DNA of 55,215 bases from a candidate division WS1 bacterium (GTDB taxonomy: Bacteria > Armatimonadota > Zipacnadia > Zipacnadales > UBA11051). The notes beneath the pieces were generated by a model. The model saw only the letters and a list, made by a program, of their open reading frames with translations, did no database searches and was not told the DNA's origin. The position numbers were made by a program, and so were the translations under genes. The stretch is from assembly GCA_012518355.1 (NCBI GenBank), contig JAAYSP010000070.1, positions 1 through 55,215 of the forward strand. Reading direction: 5' to 3'. Of the stretch, positions 17,850 through 26,123 are shown piece by piece (within the stretch, counting starts at the first letter, position 1; the number at the start of each line of letters is the position of its first letter).

Positions 17850-19097
17850 CTACTGCTCCTCGGGCCAGTATTCGGCCAGGGGGAAACAGATGCGCAAGTG
17901 GCTGACCCCCCACAAGGCAGTCGAGGCAGCCGCCGGTAGAGGTGCATTGGGGTTCATACTGGTCGGGATGCGCCACAGAGCTGACCGTCCTCGCCTGCTG
18001 TCGTGTTCGTTATCGGATTGAGCCTGTGGGTCGAGAGTAACCCAGGGCATGTGCTCCCACTCGCCATGGTTGAAGCGCACCTGCACCATCAGGCGCGACA
18101 GTGCCCGGTTCATCCAGTCGGAGTGCGGGCCTGTGATGTCGTCAGGACGGTAGCTGGGTAACAGATAGCCCGAAAATAGTGGTGCCACGCCTTCCCATGA
18201 GGGGTCTCTGGCGTCGCAGGGCCCCACTACCATCCACTGTGTCCTCTCGCGGATGTAGCTTACTTCCGGACTGTCGGCGTGCTCACGGGGCACTATCTGG
18301 AAGCCGGCTATCTGCCCCAATGGCGAGGTAGATATGTCTACCACACCGCAATGGTTTGCGCGCAACCTGCCCGGCGCTGCGTACAGACCGCCCTCAAAAC
18401 GTCCAACACCGACCACTGGCCGCAATACCTGGCCGATTACCCGCGGTGGCTGGTTGGGGTACTCCAGCTCGATCAGGCCCCCAAAACGGTTCTCGAACGT
18501 GCAGTACAGGGGACGCTGTTCAGGCTCGAGACGGATGATACAGAGAACATCGCCCTCGGCGGGTACATAGTCGGCAGGAAGCGGGGCAAGGATGTTGCCT
18601 TGTTCCAGGTACACCGGCGAATTGACGTATGGTCCGTACCCGCCGAAGATGCCGGTGCCGCCGGGCATATCCGTCTGGATTGACGCACTGGAGTGGCCTG
18701 CAGCAGCACCGATCGCAGGGGACGCGGGGATGATGCTGAGTAGGATACCTTTTCCAGTCTGAGCATGGGCAGCTACCCGGATATGCAGTGCGTTTACGGC
18801 TGTGGCGGCCACCGCACTGTCCTGGGCCCAGCGGCTGGCCGTATAGCCGGCCGGGTTCACCTGGAGTGCAGGGTGAGTGACCTTCCCGATGACGCGCCAT
18901 GTCTGACCGGCATCATGACTGGCCGATATGAAGCCTCCTGACCGGTTTTCCACTCGAATTCGGAGTGTTTCGTGTCTGGGCTGGTCGGCCTCGAACTGCG
19001 TCTCTTCGCTGGGGCCGCGGCGGATGTCTTCGGCCCACAGCGAGGTGGAGACAAGACACATCGCCATCAGAAGCAGGAGCGCTCGGTTCCAGGTCAT
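17850..19097 (-). CDS. Secreted protein of unknown function
   Basis: A 415-residue exported protein. The signal peptide (about 1-22) has a hydrophobic LLLLMAMCLV core and a STSLWA-E cleavage region. The rest is beta-rich: an early segment SGGFISASHDAGQTWRVIG reads like one BNR/Asp-box turn (S-x-D-x-G-x-T-W) of a sialidase-like propeller. Later GIFGGYGPYVNSPVYLEQGN, NRFGGLIELEYP and SPLGQIAGFQIVP recall repetitive wall-binding beta structures. No catalytic family is recognised. Its ATG overlaps the apgM stop as ATGA (19094-19097), so translation is coupled to a glycolytic enzyme, an unusual pairing for an exported protein. Confidence 0.8.
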   Translation of the reverse strand: MTWNRALLLLMAMCLVSTSLWAEDIRRGPSEETQFEADQPRHETLRIRVENRSGGFISASHDAGQTWRVIGKVTHPALQVNPAGYTASRWAQDSAVAATAVNALHIRVAAHAQTGKGILLSIIPASPAIGAAAGHSSASIQTDMPGGTGIFGGYGPYVNSPVYLEQGNILAPLPADYVPAEGDVLCIIRLEPEQRPLYCTFENRFGGLIELEYPNQPPRVIGQVLRPVVGVGRFEGGLYAAPGRLRANHCGVVDISTSPLGQIAGFQIVPREHADSPEVSYIRERTQWMVVGPCDARDPSWEGVAPLFSGYLLPSYRPDDITGPHSDWMNRALSRLMVQVRFNHGEWEHMPWVTLDPQAQSDNEHDSRRGRSALWRIPTSMNPNAPLPAAASTALWGVSHLRICFPLAEYWPEEQ

Positions 19098-20374
19098 GCG
19101 CCGAATTTCTCCCCGCTTCCCGAATAGTTAGTGAGTATGTTCATCACGTCAGCGCCCAGAAAATGCCCCATGCAGCCCTGGGCACAGGCTCTCTCGCCAT
19201 AGCTCTGCACGCAGTCTGGGGTTACCCCATGCCCGAAGAAAACTGTCGGGATAGGATCACCGGAATGGTCACCGACTGATATGGGAGTGCAGTGATCGGC
19301 GGCCAGCATCATCACGGTAGAGCCAAAATCCAGGTTGTCCAGGAGGTAAGCGACAGCGCGATCTACCTTCTGCACGGCAGCTATTTTCTGCTCAGGGTCA
19401 CGGTCATGGCCGCCCAGATCCGGAGCTTTGATGTTAGCCAGGATGAAATCGTGGTTGGCCAGTGCGGATACGACTGTCTGGGCGATGGATATTTCGTCAG
19501 TGTCGCGGCCTCCAGTTGCCCCAGGAGCGTTGATCACGTCCATACCCAGATACATAGCCAAGCCTCGTACCAGGTCAACTTCAACCACGATTGCACCGTC
19601 CAGGCCATACTTAGTGGCAAATGGTTCGAGGTGGACGGCAGTACCCACACCTCGGGGAAGAGTGATGTTGGCGGGCGGCTTACCTTCTGCAACCCGCTGG
19701 CGATTCACCTCATGAGCGTTGAGGACTTCGAAACAGCGCTGGACGAACTTGTTTACCACCTGTGCGGTGAACAGTGCCTCGGGATCGTCTTCGTGTCCGG
19801 GAAGAGGCTTGCAGTCGTAGTACTGCTCAGCGGGCTGCCCGGGCGCCGGATCGATGTGAGGGTCTACCTCTGTCACGAATTCGTTGATTCCTTCGCCCCG
19901 AAGCACCAACGCGCATCTGTGTTCGACCGATTCCTTGAAGAGGATCTGCACCCCGTCGATTTCAGGTATCTGTTCGTTGATCGCCTGGCGCAACTGGTCA
20001 GTGCCTGAATGGATGCGACCAGCTCGACGATCGAGCACAGTGCGACCGTCGGCAGGGTCTACGGTGGAGAAGTTGCAGCGGAAGGCCACGTCACCGGGAT
20101 TGATGTCAAGACCGACGCCTTTGGCTTCGAAGGGGCCGCGGCCTCGATACAATTCGTACGGATTATAGCCCAGCAAGGCCATATGTGAGGTGTCAGAGCC
20201 CGCAGGGACCCCACGACTGATGGGGCTGAGCATCCCGCATGCGCCATCACGGGTCACACGGTCCAGTGCCGGAGTCGTTGCTGCTTCTATCACAGTGCGT
20301 CCATCAAGCTCTGGCACCGGACGTCCGCCCATACCATCGCCCAATAGCACTAAAATCTTGTTTTTCGAGGCCAT
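19094..20374 (-). CDS. apgM: Cofactor-independent phosphoglycerate mutase, archaeal type
   Basis: A 426-residue alkaline-phosphatase-superfamily enzyme of the ApgM type, interconverting 3- and 2-phosphoglycerate. The metal-binding GDGMGGRPVPELDGRT (about 12-27) and nucleophile serine in PAGSDTSHMALLGYNP (about 58-73) are present. So are the second metal-site motifs KAPDLGGHDRDP and AADHCTPISVGDHSGDP. The length is normal for archaeal-type enzymes and shorter than GpmI (about 510). GGGAGAT lies eight bases before the ATG. Some relatives have been annotated as homoserine kinase (ThrB2), so a check of substrate residues would help. It is the first gene of the five-gene block, joined to a secreted orphan by a 4-bp overlap. 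Confidence 0.93.
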   Translation of the reverse strand: MASKNKILVLLGDGMGGRPVPELDGRTVIEAATTPALDRVTRDGACGMLSPISRGVPAGSDTSHMALLGYNPYELYRGRGPFEAKGVGLDINPGDVAFRCNFSTVDPADGRTVLDRRAGRIHSGTDQLRQAINEQIPEIDGVQILFKESVEHRCALVLRGEGINEFVTEVDPHIDPAPGQPAEQYYDCKPLPGHEDDPEALFTAQVVNKFVQRCFEVLNAHEVNRQRVAEGKPPANITLPRGVGTAVHLEPFATKYGLDGAIVVEVDLVRGLAMYLGMDVINAPGATGGRDTDEISIAQTVVSALANHDFILANIKAPDLGGHDRDPEQKIAAVQKVDRAVAYLLDNLDFGSTVMMLAADHCTPISVGDHSGDPIPTVFFGHGVTPDCVQSYGERACAQGCMGHFLGADVMNILTNYSGSGEKFGA

Positions 20375-20477
20375 CTTGAGTATCTCCCTGTCAGTATTGG
20401 CACCAGAGAATTGTATCTTCTGGCGAGTGGGAGGTCAAGAAAGCCCGCACGTCTCCAAGAGGTGATGAACTTGTCAA

Positions 20478-21173
20478 TCAAGCGACCATGTTGAAGCTAT
20501 AGCCCACCCCGCATACGGTCTGGATGAACCGCGGCCCACTGCTATCGGGTTCGATTTTCGAGCGTAGCCGGTTTATGTGGACGTCCAGTGTTCGGGTGCG
20601 GATGCTGTCATCATAGCCCCACACGTTCAACAGCAGCCATTCGGAGGAGACCACCCGCTCGTGATTTTGCGCCAGAGCAAGCAGCAAGTCGAACTCCTTG
20701 GGCGTAAGATGCACGGCCTGTCCTGCCACAGTCACCTCTCTGGTATCGGGCCGGATCTCCAGTGAATCAAACTGCAGCGAGGGACTATGGCGGCTGCCGG
20801 CGGAGTTTGAGTAGGTAGTACGGACAAGTGCTTTCATCCGCCAGGCAAGCTCGACAGGACGAAACGGTTTGCATACGTAATCATCGGCGCCGAGTTCGAA
20901 AGCACAGATGCGATCCACTTCTGAGGTGCGTAACGTGACGACGATTATCGGAATTGTGCTCTGCCGTCGCAACAGTCGGCACAGGTCCAGGCCATCCATG
21001 TCGGCGAGCATCAGCTCCAGTAGCACCAGAGCCGGATTGCTTTGCATCACCTCCGCAAACGCCTCATCTGCGCCAGGCGCACAGCGCACATGGTAACCGC
21101 AGCCGACCACTACCTGTTTCAGTTCGAGTTGACTCGCCGGATCGGGCTCTACGACAAGTATAGTATATGGCAC
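20478..21173 (-). CDS. OmpR/PhoB-type response regulator with altered receiver
   Basis: A 231-residue DNA-binding regulator: receiver domain (about 1-118) and winged helix (about 135-230, with LTPKEFDLLLALAQNHERVV, RTRTLDVHINRLRSKI and VCGVGYSF). I start it at the GTG giving (M)PYTILVVEPD after GGCGAAGAG; upstream in-frame sequence is not domain-like. With this start the numbering matches PhoB. The phosphoacceptor Asp53 is Glu (VLLELMLADMDG, codon 21015-21017) and the metal-site Asp10 is Pro (VVEPDP). Thr83-type (VVTLR) and Lys105-type (YVCKPF) residues remain. It therefore probably cannot be phosphorylated normally and may be constitutively active or ligand-controlled. No histidine kinase is nearby. 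It is divergent from the glycosyltransferase. Confidence 0.9.
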   Translation of the reverse strand: MPYTILVVEPDPASQLELKQVVVGCGYHVRCAPGADEAFAEVMQSNPALVLLELMLADMDGLDLCRLLRRQSTIPIIVVTLRTSEVDRICAFELGADDYVCKPFRPVELAWRMKALVRTTYSNSAGSRHSPSLQFDSLEIRPDTREVTVAGQAVHLTPKEFDLLLALAQNHERVVSSEWLLLNVWGYDDSIRTRTLDVHINRLRSKIEPDSSGPRFIQTVCGVGYSFNMVA

Positions 21174-21529
21174 GCTCTTCGCCTCCAATGCCGGACTGAC
21201 TTGCAGAAGGATGACGCTTTTGCGCAGGTGCAAAGCGGCGTCACTCCCGTTGTGTCCGGGTAGAAGCGAGGCATGTTCAGTGCGGTGATGTTCCCGAGGC
21301 GGCTTTGTGGCTCCATCACCGCCCGCGTAGTCTCTGCTCACCTCTACCCACCCAGTGTTGTTGTTATCGGCGGCATGGAGGTGAAATTTAGGTTGGCGGG
21401 TAAATATGCTGTGTCATTGCATGGAACCATTTCGCACTGGCGGATTTGTGGCGGCCTGAACAGGCGGTTTGGAAGCCTGCCGGGCGTCTTGTTGCCTGTG
21501 AGTTGAGAATCGAGGGCTGTCTTAGAGTC
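21174..21529. other. Divergent intergenic region, regulator / glycosyltransferase
   Basis: 356 bp between the response regulator (minus) and the glycosyltransferase (plus). No RNA gene or terminator is apparent, and I see no strong sigma70 pair. Candidate OmpR-type direct repeats were not obvious by eye. Confidence 0.35.
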
Positions 21530-22705
21530 ATGACGTCAACACCGTTTAGAGTTGCCTATGTTGATCACGCCTGTGATATCGGCGGCGGTGCGCAGGAAGC
21601 GCTGCTGGATATCTTGCGATATGCTGACCGGCGAATTGTCCAGCCGGTGCTACTGCATGCTGAAGGCGCACAGTGGCTGCGAGATGTGGACCTGAACACG
21701 CTGGAGACGCGTGTCGTCTTCCCGGCTGCAGAGGCGTTTCCCGGTCAGAGTAGAGATGACCTGGGGAGCCTGTGGAGGAGGGCATCGGGAGCTGCTCAGA
21801 GCCTGCAACCCGTGAGGCGTATCCGTCGTGCGCTGGCAGAATGCAGGGTAGATATCGTACACACCAACACACTCAAATGCCACATCCTTGGCGGTCTGGC
21901 GGCACGGCTGGCCGGCAAACCGCTGATCTGGGATGTCCGCGATATCCTGGAAGCCGGGGCTGCGCGGTCGGTGCTGCTCGCAGTCGCTAAAAGAACGCGC
22001 CCTCATGTAGTGGCCATGTCCTCAGCGGTGGCCGACTCACTGGCATCGGCGCGTTGCGAGACTACTGTGGTGCTGGGGGCACGCCCGCTGGACAAGTACT
22101 CGCCGGACGCTCCCGACGATCAGTTGAGAGCAGCAATCGGCATCGAGCCGACGGACAAAGTGCTGTCTGTTATCGCCCGCCTGACGCCATGGAAAGGCCA
22201 CACAACACTGCTTGAAGCGTTCGCATCAGTGTTGCCACAGGAGCCTGCGGCACGACTGCTTGTCATCGGTGACACGGGCTTTTGGGAGAGCGACTATCGC
22301 GACACACTGGAGCGGTTGGCCGAGCAGTTGGGGTGTGCTGACGCTGTACGCTGGCTGGGCTTTCGGGAGGACATAACCGAACTGCTCGCTCTGACCGATG
22401 TGGTGGTGCTGCCTTCACACAACGAACCTTTCGGCCTGGTGCTTATCGAGGCTATGGCGGCAAATAAGCCGGTGATTGCGACCAACACCGCAGGGCCGCT
22501 GGAGATCGTCGCTTCCGGTGCTACCGGACTGCTGGTGGAGCACGGAGACGCCAGGCAGTTGGCTGATGCGATGCTGGAGCTGCTCGGCGACCCCGATAGG
22601 GCGCGAACTATGGGGCAAGCGGGGCGCAAACGCGCAGAGAAGCTGTTCGATATCAGCCGCCTGATGCAGCAGCTCTATGGCGTCTACGAAACGGTCACCT
22701 CATAA
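21530..22705 (+). CDS. Glycosyltransferase family 4
   Basis: A 391-residue GT-B-fold transferase. The N-terminal Rossmann domain carries DIGGGAQEALLDILRY and DIVHTNTLKCHILGGLAARL. The nucleotide-sugar-binding C-terminal domain has SVIARLTPWKGHTTLLEAFA, LVIGDTG, VRWLGFREDI and the EX7E motif HNEPFGLVLIEAM. It should transfer a sugar to a lipid, glycan or small acceptor; which one cannot be told. The ATG at 21530 gives MTSTPFRVAYVDH; GTG/TTG starts upstream lack domain content. Its last 88 codons (22441-22705) are duplicated downstream as a truncated copy. It converges on argS; no partner glycan genes are adjacent. Confidence 0.9.
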   Translation: MTSTPFRVAYVDHACDIGGGAQEALLDILRYADRRIVQPVLLHAEGAQWLRDVDLNTLETRVVFPAAEAFPGQSRDDLGSLWRRASGAAQSLQPVRRIRRALAECRVDIVHTNTLKCHILGGLAARLAGKPLIWDVRDILEAGAARSVLLAVAKRTRPHVVAMSSAVADSLASARCETTVVLGARPLDKYSPDAPDDQLRAAIGIEPTDKVLSVIARLTPWKGHTTLLEAFASVLPQEPAARLLVIGDTGFWESDYRDTLERLAEQLGCADAVRWLGFREDITELLALTDVVVLPSHNEPFGLVLIEAMAANKPVIATNTAGPLEIVASGATGLLVEHGDARQLADAMLELLGDPDRARTMGQAGRKRAEKLFDISRLMQQLYGVYETVTS

Positions 22706-22798
22706 GTTGCAGGCAAAACTTGCCTGTCTGACAGCCGGAGGCAGCCGCGATCTGCAGGCGCACCCACCGTGTCGCCCTGATACCACACACTCTCCGCC

Positions 22799-22916
22799 CT
22801 ACATGCTCTCTGGTGCATCAACGCCGAGAATGCCTAGGCAGTTGTGCCTAGGCAGTTGGCGAGCACCTGCCGGGTAGCCCTGACTAGCTCCATGCGCGCG
22901 GTGGATGTGGCCTGGT
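22799..22916 (-). pseudogene. argS 3' fragment (duplicate)
   Basis: Duplicated last part of argS, homologous to 23274-23377. It retains the original stop codon (22799-22801) and the stretch TSTARMELVRATRQVLANCL, but has no start or body. It contains a 14-bp tandem repeat that shifts the frame relative to the intact gene. Not expected to be functional. Confidence 0.9.
22831..22858. repeat. 14-bp direct repeat with palindromic core
   Basis: TGCCTAGGCAGTTG occurs twice head to tail; the core TGCCTAGGCA is a perfect 10-bp palindrome. In copy 2 of the large duplication the element is single and reads TGCCTAGACA. This looks like slippage in the pseudogene copy. Confidence 0.85.
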
Positions 22917-23181
22917 GCTTATCGAGGCTATGGCGGCAAGCAAGCCGGTGATCGCGACCAACACTGCAGGGCCGCTGGGGATCGTCGCTCCCGGTGCTAC
23001 CGGACTGCTGGTGGAGCACGGAGACGCCAGGCAGTTGGTTGATGCGATGCTGGAGCTGCTCGGCGACCCCGATAGGGCGCGAACTATGGGGCAGGCGGGG
23101 CGCAAACGTGCAGAGAAGCTGTTCGATATCAGCCGCCTGATGCAGCAGCTCTATGGCGTCTACGAAACGCTCACCTCATAG
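22917..23181 (+). pseudogene. Glycosyltransferase 3' fragment (duplicate)
   Basis: Duplicated last 88 codons of the GT4 gene, including part of the EX7E motif region and the C-terminal helices (EKLFDISRLMQQLYGVYE). It lacks the N-terminal domain and most of the nucleotide-sugar site. Against the intact copy I count about ten base changes in 265, roughly half altering the protein (Asn to Ser, Glu to Gly, Ser to Pro, Ala to Val, Val to Leu), as expected once selection is relaxed. No ribosome site precedes it. Confidence 0.9.
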
Positions 23182-23377
23182 TTGCAGGCAAAGCTTGCCT
23201 GTCTGACAGTCGGAGTCAGCCGGGGTCTGCAGGTGCACCCACCGTGTCGCCCTGATACCACACGCTCTCCGCTCTACATGCTCTCTGGTGCATCAACGCC
23301 GAGAATGCCTAGACAGTTGGCGAGCACCTGCCGGGTAGCCCTGACTAGCTCCATGCGTGCAGTGGATGTGGCCTGGT
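22917..23377. repeat. Tandem duplication, copy 2 (461 bp)
   Basis: Second copy of the unit at 22441-22916, 15 bp shorter: one base is missing just after the glycosyltransferase stop, and a 14-bp repeat present in copy 1 is single here. It carries an orphan 3' piece of the glycosyltransferase and the intact 3' end of the working argS gene. Confidence 0.93.
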
Positions 23378-24956
23378 CGCTGTCATCGAGCACCTGACAG
23401 TTGGTGTAGAACTGGTGGAATAGCTGGGTGAGTTCGCGTAGATAGGTGGTCAGTTGATGTGGCGCACGAGTCTGTGCGGCGCTCTCTACCTCATGCGGAT
23501 AGTCGGCAAGCTTGCTCATCAGTGCCATCTCTGAGGAGTGCACCAGCAGCGATAGGTCTGGCTCCGAGGCGAACGCAAACTCGCGGCTTTCGGCCTGACG
23601 GACGATGCTGCATATGCGGGCATGGGCATACTGGACATAGTACACAGGGTTTTCGTCAGACTGCTTTACAGCCAGGTCTAGATCGAAGTCCATGTGCGAG
23701 TCGTTGCTGCGCATGAGGAAGAAAAAGCGAGCTGCATCTTTGCCGACTTCCTCGATGAGATCGCGAACCGAGTATATCTGGCCTTTGCGTTTGGCCAGCT
23801 CGACTGTCTCCCCACCGCGCACCATGCGCACGTTCTGGTATACGATTATCTCCACTCGCTCCAGGTCGAAGCCACAGGCGGCCAGCACGGCCTGTAGGCG
23901 TGGGACGTATCCTGCATGGTCAGGGCCGAAGATGTAGACGACACGATCGAAGCCACGGGCGAATTTGTTCGCAGCATAGGCTGCATCTGCCGCGATGTAC
24001 GTGGGCCTGCCGTCGCTTCGCACCAGCACCCGATCCTTCTCATCCCCGAACTGTCCGGTGCGCAGCCACACCGCGCCATCTTGACGGTAAGCCATGTCTC
24101 TCTCGAGCAGCGAGGAGACTTCTCGGTCGATATCACCCTCATCGTACAGTGACTTTTCGGTGAACCAGACATCGAACTCTATGCCAAAATCGCGGCAGTC
24201 GGCCTCTGCCTGCTGGAGTATCTCATCTTCGAACAGGCGGAAGAAATGGTAGGCGGTCTGCTCATCGTCGGGCAGATCGGCGTACTGAGTGCCGACCTGT
24301 TCGGTCAGACGCTGACCCATCTCGGTCACATAGTCGCCCTGATAGCCATCTTCGGGAAGAGGCTGGTCCTGCCCGAGGGCCTGCAGATACCGAACCCTAA
24401 CGGAGCGGCCGAAATTGAGCGCCTGAGTGTTGTAGGGCCCATCGTTTACGTAGTATTCGCGTTCGACCTCGTAGCCGCTAGTCTCCAGAAGCGAGGCCAG
24501 GGCGTCACCGAACGGCGCTCCGCGAGCGTTTCCGATGTGTATGGGGCCGACAGGGTTTGCGCTTACGAACTCCACCTGCAGCTTCTGGCCCACACCACGG
24601 CTACTCTGCCCGAAACACTCCGTCTCCTCGAGGATTTGCGACAGTGTATCGGTAAACCAGTGATGTGACATGAAGAGGTTGATGAAGCCGGGCCCCGCTA
24701 CTTCTACTCTGTCTATGGGCAGGTCGCTGCTAGCTAGCCGATCGGCGATCGCCTGAGCCAGTTCACGGGGCTTCATGCCAGCTTGTTTGGCGGTCGTCAG
24801 AGCTATATTTGTGGCGAAATCGCCCATATCCCGACTGGGTGGGTGTGACAGCCCCTCTCCGGCGGTTGCAGCTAACTGCTTGCAGGTCTGCTGGTCCAGA
24901 TCGGTTGTCTGGTCAAGCGCCTGAGAGAGCGCGGCTGTGATGCGTGAGCGTATCAT
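23274..24956 (-). CDS. argS: Arginyl-tRNA synthetase
   Basis: A 560-residue class I aminoacyl-tRNA synthetase charging tRNA-Arg. The N-terminal Add1 domain (about 1-105, with HPPSRDMGDFATNIAL) precedes the Rossmann core bearing the HIGH-type motif PVGPIHIGNARGAPFGDAL. Later come YIFGPDHAGYVPRL and the region equivalent to KMSK, here ELAKRKGQIYSVRDL, degenerate as is common in ArgRS. A DALR anticodon-binding domain (about 440-560, with PVYYVQYAHARICSI at its beginning) ends the protein. The ATG start at 24954-24956 is supported by alignment of the first domain. Its last 104 bp lie in copy 2 of the tandem duplication, so the intact gene uses that copy. Confidence 0.95.
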   Translation of the reverse strand: MIRSRITAALSQALDQTTDLDQQTCKQLAATAGEGLSHPPSRDMGDFATNIALTTAKQAGMKPRELAQAIADRLASSDLPIDRVEVAGPGFINLFMSHHWFTDTLSQILEETECFGQSSRGVGQKLQVEFVSANPVGPIHIGNARGAPFGDALASLLETSGYEVEREYYVNDGPYNTQALNFGRSVRVRYLQALGQDQPLPEDGYQGDYVTEMGQRLTEQVGTQYADLPDDEQTAYHFFRLFEDEILQQAEADCRDFGIEFDVWFTEKSLYDEGDIDREVSSLLERDMAYRQDGAVWLRTGQFGDEKDRVLVRSDGRPTYIAADAAYAANKFARGFDRVVYIFGPDHAGYVPRLQAVLAACGFDLERVEIIVYQNVRMVRGGETVELAKRKGQIYSVRDLIEEVGKDAARFFFLMRSNDSHMDFDLDLAVKQSDENPVYYVQYAHARICSIVRQAESREFAFASEPDLSLLVHSSEMALMSKLADYPHEVESAAQTRAPHQLTTYLRELTQLFHQFYTNCQVLDDSDQATSTARMELVRATRQVLANCLGILGVDAPESM

Positions 24957-25121
24957 GTTTTTGAGCCTCTCGAGATTGTTGCGGTGATTTCAGTGGGCTA
25001 TCAGGACCAGCGCGCCTCGGATGCAGCAGCAGTGCGCGCGGGCACGGCAGGCAGTGGCGTAGAGATGGCAGTCTACAGCAGGGCAGATGGGACCTGGCCA
25101 GTCATGATTGCTGTTTTCGGC

Positions 25122-25994
25122 TCAAAAGTCGAGCCACAGGTGCAGGTTGGCATATACATATCCCCAGATCAGTTGCGCGATATACAGGCCCATCAGCATC
25201 TGGGGAATCCCGCGGATCCAGAGTGAACGCAGCCACGGGACCTGACGAGTTGGATCCTCCCGCCACCGGTCAAGCAGAGTCTGACCTGCGCGGATGCCGG
25301 CCATCAACTGTGCGGGAGTCGGCGTTTTTGTGGTGAAGTGGTTCTGCACAAAGTAGCCGGTATGATAGCGGAAATGCCAGCCCAGAAGCGCTACCAGTAT
25401 GGCGGCGGTAGGGTGGACGTACCACATCGGATATGCGACCAGGAGAGTGGGGATCAGCCCGAATAGCAGCACTGTGCCGCATCGGGGATGCACTCTTGGC
25501 ATCTCCACCACGTCTTCGTATCGCAGATGGCCGAAATGTTCGATGGCCGTGACGACCTTGTGTTCGGCAGCATGGTATCCGGACATGGCTGATAGGCGCA
25601 GCATGAGTATGAAGTTGACGAATGGGAGTATGGAGATGACGGCCTCCCAGATCTGCAGGCCCTCCTGATCCATCGGTACTGCAAATGATAGCAGCATGCT
25701 CGACAGTGGCAGCCCTGTCAACAGTTGGAGTACCCATACCTCCACGTAGGTCAGCGCCATGGCGATTGCGCCCAGGCTGATGATGTAGGCGCCGCCCAGC
25801 ACGAGGTGAAGACTGTGGGCAGTCCCATATGCTCCGTTAGACAGGTGTACTCCCAACGGCAGTGCAGTGCCCGAAATTCGCCCCGGTCGCGGAGCAGGCG
25901 GCCTCATAGGGCGCAGCTCTGAGACCGAAACAGAGTGCGTGCATCCCTCTGACGAATTATCTGAAGATGGTGAGCTTGCGCTGCCATGTGGCAT
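25122..25994 (-). CDS. DUF1385-like multipass membrane protein
   Basis: About 290 residues with five or six membrane segments. The centre carries the DUF1385 signature: SGYHAAEHKVVTAIEHFGHL followed by MPRVHPRCGTVLLFG, with His, Glu, His and Cys residues that could bind metal. This family is described as predicted metal-dependent membrane enzymes and is common in Firmicutes, Chloroflexi and thermophiles; no reaction is established. The start is uncertain: ATG 25994 (MPHGSAS) gives a polar, Ser/Pro-rich N-terminus; a longer frame to 26075 or a shorter start at MRPPAPRPG is possible. It sits 165 bp after the argS start on the same strand and may share its transcript; it diverges from rpmB. Confidence 0.83.
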   Translation of the reverse strand: MPHGSASSPSSDNSSEGCTHSVSVSELRPMRPPAPRPGRISGTALPLGVHLSNGAYGTAHSLHLVLGGAYIISLGAIAMALTYVEVWVLQLLTGLPLSSMLLSFAVPMDQEGLQIWEAVISILPFVNFILMLRLSAMSGYHAAEHKVVTAIEHFGHLRYEDVVEMPRVHPRCGTVLLFGLIPTLLVAYPMWYVHPTAAILVALLGWHFRYHTGYFVQNHFTTKTPTPAQLMAGIRAGQTLLDRWREDPTRQVPWLRSLWIRGIPQMLMGLYIAQLIWGYVYANLHLWLDF

Positions 25995-26005
25995 TGTGCT
26001 ATACT
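25976..26005 (+). promoter_or_regulatory. Promoter candidate for rpmB
   Basis: TTGCGC (25976-25981), an 18-bp spacer ending in TGC, and TATACT (26000-26005). The core TTGTGCTATACTCTA also occurs upstream of the PKD-protein gene. It lies about 120 bp before the rpmB start and overlaps the N-terminus of the divergent membrane protein if that gene starts at 25994. Confidence 0.5.
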
Positions 26006-26123
26006 CTAACCCCTCTATGTTACTCTCGAAATTGATCTGGCTGCCCACCGTAGTTTCGTGGAGCGCCAAATACACTGTGTAGACTGTAGCAGATTGTAGT
26101 GGTCTGGAAGGGACTTGAATATT

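Larger units (their letters stand above)
22441..22916. repeat. Tandem duplication, copy 1 (476 bp)
   Basis: This unit holds the end of the glycosyltransferase gene (plus) and the last 118 bp of an argS copy (minus). Copy 2 follows directly (22917-23377). The 8-mer GGCCTGGT stands just before copy 1 (22433-22440), at the end of copy 1 (22909-22916) and at the end of copy 2 (23370-23377), the trace of a microhomology-mediated duplication. Copies are about 95% identical by eye, so it is not a simple assembly echo. Confidence 0.93.

Noticed and set aside
22441-23377. Duplicated region as an insertion sequence or transposon
   Set aside because: No transposase and no inverted ends; the junction microhomology and gene content explain it as a simple tandem duplication.
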